NCBI GenBank assembly: GCA_963783785.1
Contig: CAWAOQ010000001.1
Location: 397,586-461,585 of the forward strand
Source: CADEEN01 sp963783785
Lineage (GTDB): Bacteria > Pseudomonadota > Gammaproteobacteria > Burkholderiales > Burkholderiaceae_C
Reading direction: 5' to 3'
DNA: 64,000 bases
Positions 59,746-64,000 of the stretch are shown piece after piece (position 1 is the stretch's first letter; each line of letters begins with the position of its first letter). The translations under genes and the position numbers were made by a program. Under the pieces are notes generated by a model. That model did no database searches, was not told the DNA's origin, and worked only from the letters and a program-made list of their open reading frames with translations.

Positions 59746-59946
59746 TCAGTGGTCTCCCCAAGTCGAACACCAACACACGCGACGAGCGATCGGGCCTCGA
59801 GGTAGTCGATCAGCAAGCGCTCGACGAACACCCAAGCCCTGCCCGACCTTGCAGGAGGGCACCAGACCGCGCCTGGCGAGCTGCTGCAGCGTCTTGGGGT
59901 GCACTTTGAGGAGCAGCGCCGCTGCGGTGAGATCGAGCGTACTCAT
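59746..59946 (-). CDS. Small helix-turn-helix protein (excisionase/AlpA-like), frame uncertain at its end
   Basis: It begins MSTLDLTAAALLLKVHPKTL, then QQLARRGLVPSCKVGQG, a MerR-type winged helix pattern found in excisionase-like proteins that help directional recombination. Past KVGQG the natural continuation (WVFVERLLIDYLEAR) lies in another frame, so one more indel is likely and the given end is provisional. It lies directly upstream of the integrase on the same strand, as expected for an xis-int pair. Confidence 0.6.
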   Translation of the reverse strand: MSTLDLTAAALLLKVHPKTLQQLARRGLVPSCKVGQGLGVRRALADRLPRGPIARRVCWCSTWGDH

Positions 59947-60561
59947 GGCTCATGGGCACCGAGATCACCGGGCAGTCCGGAAAAAGGACCAGCGACGCCG
60001 CGAAGGGCGCCTATGTAGCTGAAGAGCCTTCCGCATACGTAGTGCCCGCTTGGCAGCGGGACAACCGCCAGCGGCGACGGCAGGCAAACCCCCGTATCCC
60101 GTTCAACCAATCCGGCAGCCTTTGACGCGCACTGCTCTGCCAGCCAAGTCGCAGACCTCTCGGGCCCACTGGGGCAGATTGAACCATTGAGAAACCGACC
60201 GTCCGAATTCCTCGAGGCCGCCTCGCCCGTGGAGACGGGCTCCAGGGGGGAAGCCAACGCCAACCTTTCAGTCGAGTTTGGATGCGTACTTCGCAAGATA
60301 GCCAGCGGGCTTCCGGGCCCATTCGATTCGGGTTGATCCATGGGTCCACCATCCTTGTTTGTCGGGCTTGGGAAGGGTCAGGCCGCGCGGTAGCCAGAGG
60401 ACCGCGTGGTAGTGCACGGCACCGCGCTCTTGCAGCTCCGCCACCCAGACGTAGCGCAGTCGCTGGCCCCGACGCCGCAGCCAGACGCGAATGCGCTGCA
60501 GCAGATCGCTGATGTGGCGTGGGTTCCACTGACCGATCTCCCGATAGGTCAGGGTCAACAT
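59943..60561 (-). pseudogene. HUH rolling-circle replication initiator (filamentous phage-type Rep), frameshifted
   Basis: The intact core at 60268-60561 encodes 97 residues: MLTLTYREIGQWNPRHISDL, then YVWVAELQERGAVHYHAVLW with the metal-binding H-Y-H of HUH endonucleases, LPKPDKQGWWTHGSTRIEWA, and the presumed catalytic tyrosine in AGYLAKYASKLD. The C-terminal part continues in other frames (EFGRSVSQWFNLPQWARE). Such proteins nick one strand at the origin to start rolling-circle replication in filamentous phages and related plasmids. The true start may lie a few codons upstream of the ATG at 60561. It follows a 70-codon ORF. Confidence 0.75.
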
Positions 60562-60589
60562 GGCGGGTTTGAAACGGGAGTGCCGAAGC

Positions 60590-60802
60590 TCAGAACTCGT
60601 GCATTCGCGCAGCCGTCATCACCGCACGGCGAAGACGGCGCAGTCTTGTCAAGATCGGTCGATGTACAATGAGCCCGTCTGGCGTTCCACTTGTATGAGA
60701 AGAGACAAGCCCAGGCGCCTCTGGCGCCGGCGGTGCGCCTGGCGGCGCATCCGCGTGCGCCAGCGGCGCCAGTGCGTCTTGTTTGAGAGTGAGGGACTTC
60801 AT
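60590..60802 (-). CDS. Small ORF of the integrated element, unknown
   Basis: 70 residues (MKSLTLKQDALAPLAHADAP ending MTAARMHEF), whose ATG overlaps the TGA of the ORF upstream. It has an Ala-Pro-rich middle and an Arg-rich end. I do not recognise it. The overlap and its position between two element genes support translation, but shadow coding cannot be excluded. Confidence 0.35.
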   Translation of the reverse strand: MKSLTLKQDALAPLAHADAPPGAPPAPEAPGLVSSHTSGTPDGLIVHRPILTRLRRLRRAVMTAARMHEF

Positions 60803-61158
60803 GTTCCCCCAATGTAGAGGGAACTTGAAGTCCTGTCAAGGGTCTTGAACGCCCCTAATTGAAGATCCGCTTGTTCTCGATGCTTCTCGTCGCCGGAGAC
60901 GGCCTTCCAGAAGTTGGACAGCTTCTTGATGATCTCGTAGCCGATGGTGCGGTCCGCGTCCGGACCTTCTTCGGGAAACTCCTCGCGGACCTTGATGCCG
61001 AGGATCTCTTCGTACTTCAGGATGGTCTTCTTGCTGTGGATCAGCGCAGAGACCTTCCAGCCGACGTGGCGACCGACCATGTACATGCCGATGGCGCCCT
61101 CGAGCTCGTCGGCGCCGCCATGGAAGTTTCTGATGGCGTTGTCCACAACGTCGCTCAT
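60799..61158 (-). CDS. Unknown 119-residue protein, an intact ORF of the element
   Basis: MSDVVDNAIRNFHGGADELE, then GAIGMYMVGRHVGWKVSALI, HSKKTILKYEEILGIKVREE and RTIGYEIIKKLSNFWKAVSG. It is a mixed-charge, probably soluble and largely helical protein with no family I recognise. Its codon use is less G+C-biased than chromosomal genes. It is uninterrupted over 360 bp while its neighbours carry several indels, which hints that it may be maintained. It overlaps the next small ORF by 4 bp, upstream of rep. Confidence 0.55.
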   Translation of the reverse strand: MSDVVDNAIRNFHGGADELEGAIGMYMVGRHVGWKVSALIHSKKTILKYEEILGIKVREEFPEEGPDADRTIGYEIIKKLSNFWKAVSGDEKHREQADLQLGAFKTLDRTSSSLYIGGT

Positions 61159-61606
61159 TCGCTTTGCGTCGTGGGGCGACGGTGGGAGTCTTGGCTCTCT
61201 TACCGGATGGCATACCCGCAGGATAGCAGGAAGGGGCCTTCAAGAGCCCTCGTTGCGTGCAGCCGACCACCCATCCCCCCGCCCTTCCCGCCAGCGGGAA
61301 GGGGGCGAGTCGCCCTCTGTCGTCAGGGGTGCTGGTCGAACGTGCCGACCAGCGCCCGCTGACGATAGCGTGGGCGCGTATCGGGCGCCGTAAAGGTCAG
61401 GCCCCTTCGGGGTGGCCAATGGCCAACCTTGACGGCGCCCGCTATGCGCGGGAAACCGCAATGTCGCAAGGCGAGCGGCTACGAAGTGAGTTGCAGCAAT
61501 CCTTGCAGCTATCCCAGGGACTGCATAACCGCTACATTGCGCCAGCATCCGTGGACCCCCGTGTTACTCAAACGGGGATGCATGCCCGATTCGGCACAAT
61601 TGGCGC
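61159..61606. other. Hairpin-rich non-coding segment of the element (candidate replication origin)
   Basis: 448 bp without a convincing gene. Three inverted repeats follow one another: CCCTTCCCGC at 61282-61291 with 61294-61303 (perfect, 2-base loop); arms 61320-61338 and 61346-61365 (imperfect, about 19 bp); and CGGGCGCCGT at 61382-61391 with its exact complement at 61432-61441, with further pairing inside. Clusters of hairpins like this mark origins and packaging signals in the intergenic region of single-stranded DNA phages. The role here is inference. Confidence 0.5.
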
Positions 61607-62208
61607 ATGCACATCACGATCCTCACCTTTCAAGGCTTCACCGAGCTCGACTCCCTCGTCGCCCTTGGGGTTCTCAATCGCATCAAGAAGCCGGGCTGGC
61701 GCGTGACACTGTGTTTCCCAGAGCCCATGGTTACCTCGATGAATGGCGTTGTGGTGCGCGCGCAGTCGAGCTTGGCAGAGGTGGGTCTGCGGACGCCGTC
61801 ATCGTCGGTAGCGGCATCAAGACGCGAGAGATCGTCAACAATCCAACGATCATGTCGGCCCTAGACCTGGATCCAGCGCGCCAACTCATCGGAGCCCAGT
61901 GTCAGGCGCGCTGGTGTTGCCAAGCTCGGGATGCTCGGCGCCGTCCCCGCTTGCACCGATCTCACGACGAAGCCTTGGGTCCAGGAGGCTGGGGTCGAGG
62001 TACTGAATCAGCCGTTCTTTGCTGCGGGGAACATTGCCACCGCAGGAGGCTGCTCGCATCGCAGTATCTGGCGGCGTGGATCATCGCTCGACTCGAAGGT
62101 GAGGAAGCTGCCAGTGCCGCGTTGCACTACGTCGCACCCGTCGGTGAGAAGGAAGAGTACGTCTCCAGGGCCATGAAGAACATTGCGCCGTACCTGCAGG
62201 CGCAGTAA
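61607..62208 (+). pseudogene. DJ-1/PfpI family protein, multiply frameshifted
   Basis: The start is MHITILTFQGFTELDSLVAL with GWRVTLCFPEPMVTSMNGVV, then in other frames ADAVIVGSGIKTREIVNN, the nucleophile elbow GAQCSGALVLAKLGML with its Cys, and ASQYLAAWIIARLEGEEAAS ending NIAPYLQAQ. Repairing at least three indels near 61795, 61905 and 62050 gives about 200 residues of the DJ-1/PfpI superfamily, close to isonitrile-hydratase-like members. A CACAAT box ends 6 bases before the ATG. It is probable cargo of the element, next to the right repeat. Confidence 0.75.
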
Positions 62209-62448
62209 CGTCCACCTCGACACTACGGACGAAGGTTCACACCGTCCAGTTCGCATGTTCGCTTCGGTCGGGAGCCGATAGCGACTCGAACTTCCAATCC
62301 ATTGCGCAGAGGGACCTCAGGCGAGGGCGGGAACGTAGCCGTTTTGTAGCCGCGCAGCCCATTCCTGCACTCGGCACCGCCGTGCCCTGCTGCTAGTGAG
62401 ACCGTGTGCGCGGTCGAAGGCGACCTAGCGCTGGACCGTCAACACCGC
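62209..62448. other. Element right end, no gene seen
   Basis: 240 bp between the DJ-1/PfpI gene and the right repeat. No gene, RNA or strong hairpin was recognised. Confidence 0.5.
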
Positions 62449-62493
62449 TTGAAAATCCGCGTGTCGGTGGTTCGATTCCGCCCTTGGCCACCA
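62449..62493 (+). repeat. attR: second copy of the 45 bp tRNA-Phe 3' end
   Basis: Identical to 57745-57789 and ending in the same CCA. The upstream half of a tRNA is missing, so it is not a functional tRNA but the right attachment site. Confidence 0.95.
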
Positions 62494-62499
62494 CCATTC

Positions 62500-62531
62500 A
62501 ACGCCCAACCGTTCTTTCGGTTCGGCGTTTT
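62500..62531 (+). terminator. Probable original terminator of tRNA-Phe, now beyond attR
   Basis: A 12 bp stem with one C-C mismatch (AACGCCCAACCG at 62500-62511 with 62518-62529) and loop TTCTTT is followed by more T. It stands 7 bp after the right tRNA copy, where the tRNA's own terminator would have been before integration. Confidence 0.75.
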
Positions 62532-62813
62532 CATTTCGGGGTTCCGCGACACCACGCGGGGTTCGGCGCCGATCTGCATGTGCCACGCCGTGGTGACCCG
62601 GCGTCCTGAAGTCGCCCGATTCGACTCTCTTCCGCTCTCAGTTCTCTCGAAACCGACGCCAACTTCTTCGCCGGGGCACACGCAGACGGCGTTTCGCGTC
62701 AGTAACTTGCGCATGTGTGGCCGATAGCAGTTGCACGCAGACGTGGAGTAGCAGTCATGACAGCAACGGCGCGGTAACTTGCGGCGTACAAGGCCGATCT
62801 GCCGCTGTGTGCT

Positions 62814-63323
62814 TCAGGCCCTTGCTGCGCTCTCCTGCGAACCGCCGCTGGTCGTGTCCCAGCGCATGGTGTAAGTCCACAGCCCGGAGAGAGCTGAGAT
62901 GCGCGGTACTCGGCGGGCCACGCGGACAGCCGAGTCGGAACAGTATCGCTGACGGTCTGCAGTCCCTCAAGCTGCATGTAGCGACGGTTCAAGCTCCACT
63001 CGTCGTTCTGCTCGAGCATCATGGCGCCGACCAGTCGGACGATGGAGCGTCGTTTGGGAAGATGCCCACGACGTTGGTCGGCCGGCTTGATCTCGGCGTT
63101 TAGCCGCTCCAGTGGGTTTGTGCTGTAGATCTGCGTCCAGTGCGCCCGCGGGAAGGTCATGAACGCCAGCACGTCGTTCTCGGCCTCGTCCATCAGCGCG
63201 CCGAGTTTTGGGAACTTGCCGCGCAACTGATCGGCCACACCTCGCCACTGCACACGCGCCGTGTCGGCCGAGTCCTGCACGAACACCGTTCCGATGGCGG
63301 CGCTGACCATGCGCCGCTGTGTC
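62814..63323 (-). mobile_element. IS256-family transposase remnant, N-terminal part lost to an IS66 insertion
   Basis: The C-terminal part of an IS256-family (mutator-type) transposase: RRMVSAAIGTVFVQDSADTA, VADQLRGKFPKLGALMDEAE, NDVLAFMTFPRAHWTQIYST, then NPLERLNAEIK and SIVRLVGAMMLEQNDEW, ending SGGSQESAARA. At least three indels are needed to follow it, two of them compensating around 63050-63090. The coding sequence stops abruptly at 63323, where the IS66 end begins. The catalytic DDE set is incomplete, so it is inactive. Confidence 0.85.
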
Positions 63324-63364
63324 GTAAGCGCGCAATGAACTACGTCCTTGATCGAGGCGCCGCC

Positions 63365-63416
63365 GTCTGACAGCCTACGTTCCCACGTAGGTGGACGTGG
63401 GAACGTGATGTCAGAC
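63365..63416 (+). promoter_or_regulatory. Nested inverted repeat covering the tnpA ribosome-binding site and start codon
   Basis: An outer 8 bp pair, GTCTGACA at 63365-63372 with TGTCAGAC at 63409-63416, encloses an inner 12 bp perfect pair, ACGTTCCCACGT at 63377-63388 with its complement at 63395-63406. The GGGAA ribosome-binding sequence lies in the inner right arm and the ATG (63408-63410) in or beside the outer right arm, so RNA folding would hide the start of tnpA in read-through transcripts. Confidence 0.7.
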
Positions 63417-63848
63417 GATATGCAAGAGTTGGCGCGCCGACTGGTGGTCGGGCACAAGAGCGACGGTCGCGCCGTGTACGACGAGGCGGCCAAGGCCGAA
63501 TTGGTGGCCGCGTGTGGCCGGCCCGGCGCGTCGGTGTCGCGACTGGCGCGCGAGTGCGGCGTCAACGCCAACCAGCTCAGCCGGTGGGTGCGCGAGCACA
63601 GCCAACGTCGACAGCGTGCGGTGGCCGTGTCGCCTGGCGCGCGCGAGGCGTTCGTGGCGGTGCCGGTCAAGACTGCGGCGGCGATGCCGACGGTGACCGA
63701 CGACAGCCCGTCGGCCCTGCGCATGAACCTCCAGGCCCGCCTGCCCAACGGCGTGGTGCTCGATCTGCGCGAGCTCGAGCTGCGGCAGGCCGGCGTCGTG
63801 ATCGCAGCGCTCGGGAGGCTTCGGTGTTCCGCCTCGACCAAGTCCTGA
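63408..63848 (+). CDS. tnpA: IS66 accessory protein TnpA (Orf1)
   Basis: 146 residues, uninterrupted. The N-terminus has a helix-turn-helix of the IS66 Orf1 type (KAELVAACGRPGASVSRLAR, then ECGVNANQLSRWVREH), which would bind the element ends. The C-terminal part (LRMNLQARLPNGVVLDLREL) is the usual end. It overlaps tnpB by 25 bases, the arrangement seen in IS66 elements. Its start lies within the nested inverted repeat. Confidence 0.9.
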   Translation: MSDDMQELARRLVVGHKSDGRAVYDEAAKAELVAACGRPGASVSRLARECGVNANQLSRWVREHSQRRQRAVAVSPGAREAFVAVPVKTAAAMPTVTDDSPSALRMNLQARLPNGVVLDLRELELRQAGVVIAALGRLRCSASTKS

Positions 63849-64000
63849 AGGTCTACCTGCACCGCGAGCCGATCGACTTCCGCCTCAACATCAACGGCCT
63901 GGCCCTGCTGGTGGACAAGGCGCTGGGCCTGGACCCTTTCGCGCCGTGCGCGTACGTCTTCAGCAACCGCCGGCGCAACCGCGTGAAGATCCTGGGCTGG
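63824..64000 (+). CDS. tnpB: IS66 accessory protein TnpB (Orf2), partial
   Basis: 59 residues from a GTG with GGGAGG 6 bases upstream, cut by the window end. MFRLDQVLKVYLHREPIDFR, then INGLALLVDKALGLDPFAPC and YVFSNRRRNRVKILGW are the hallmark start of IS66 Orf2 proteins, which are required for transposition of these elements with TnpC. Confidence 0.93.
   Translation, partial: MFRLDQVLKVYLHREPIDFRLNINGLALLVDKALGLDPFAPCAYVFSNRRRNRVKILGW

Larger units (their letters stand above)
57745..62493. mobile_element. 4.7 kb integrated element in tRNA-Phe (rolling-circle/inovirus-like satellite)
   Basis: Bounded by perfect 45 bp direct repeats, with one repeat unit plus cargo spanning 4,704 bp. Inside are a pilin gene, a tyrosine integrase, a small HTH excisionase-like gene, a HUH replication initiator with two coupled small ORFs upstream, a hairpin-rich non-coding segment and a DJ-1/PfpI gene. 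G+C is visibly lower in parts, for example the pilin. A HUH initiator plus integrase in so small an element suggests a single-stranded DNA phage or a satellite of one; coat, Zot-like and adsorption genes were not recognised. Most genes are interrupted by several indels. Confidence 0.8.
63324..64000 (+). mobile_element. IS66-family insertion sequence, left end (runs off window)
   Basis: The left end begins GTAAGCG, the terminal motif common in IS66-family elements, at the exact point where the IS256 transposase breaks off. It is followed by a large inverted repeat, tnpA, and the start of tnpB. The transposase tnpC and the right end are outside the window. Confidence 0.8.

Noticed and set aside
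62449..62493. A second tRNA-Phe gene
   Set aside because: Only the 3' 45 bases are present. The acceptor 5' strand, D arm and half of the anticodon arm are missing, so it is an attachment site.

Overview
This 64 kb window is high-GC (roughly two thirds G+C by eye) and looks like the chromosome of a betaproteobacterium of the order Burkholderiales, probably near Rubrivivax, Leptothrix or Methylibium. The evidence is the set of conserved neighbourhoods (yajC-secD-secF, smg-dprA-LysM-def-fmt, rsmB-DUF4390-ntrY-ntrX, tkt-gap with pgk nearby, BLUF-folE), codon use and family signatures. The species cannot be named from sequence alone.

Layout. 1-4.7 kb: a light-response locus. A CarH/LitR-type B12 photoreceptor-repressor gene diverges from an operon of FAD amine-oxidase-like protein, DUF1365 protein and a cyclopropane-synthase-like methyltransferase, and is followed by a diiron ferritin-like gene. 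4.7-14.8 kb: GST, EamA exporter, a rhombosortase, glnE, a giant YhdP/AsmA-like protein and a nitrilase. 14.8-25 kb: UbiH-like hydroxylase, yajC-secD-secF, DUF1631, smg, dprA, LysM protein. 25-36.5 kb: def-fmt, azlCD, pgk, maeB, a DsbA-like isomerase, murU-like gene, hemerythrin, tkt and gap. 36.6-40.6 kb: two tandem secreted subtilases ending in GlyGly-CTERM signals, the expected substrates of the rhombosortase at 6.3 kb. 40.5-51.3 kb: SPOR protein, birA, SET-domain protein, topB, a PhnD-like binding protein, AEC transporter, proA, an unknown gene, and a cytochrome c/flavocytochrome c sulfide dehydrogenase pair. 51.3-57.7 kb: BLUF photoreceptor with folE, rsmB, DUF4390, ntrY-ntrX. 57.7-62.5 kb: tRNA-Phe carrying a 4.7 kb integrated element bounded by a perfect 45 bp repeat. 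It holds a pilin, a tyrosine integrase, an excisionase-like gene, a HUH rolling-circle replication protein, two small ORFs, a hairpin-rich non-coding segment and a DJ-1/PfpI gene. 62.5-64 kb: an IS256-family transposase remnant interrupted by the left end of an IS66-family element that runs off the window.

Themes. (1) Light: a B12 photoreceptor controlling a putative membrane-lipid modification operon, plus a BLUF protein cotranscribed with GTP cyclohydrolase I. (2) Protein sorting: a rhombosortase with two candidate substrates 30 kb away, together with secDF/yajC. (3) Mobile DNA: a single-stranded-DNA-phage-like or satellite element in tRNA-Phe, and nested insertion sequences.

Sequence quality matters here. 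Fourteen chromosomal genes are interrupted by frameshifts, 18 in all. I can place each to within a few bases: 17 are most simply single-base insertions and one a single-base deletion. They hit essential genes (secF, tkt, rsmB), so they are best read as insertion-biased sequencing or assembly error. The island genes carry a much denser set of indels and may be truly decaying.
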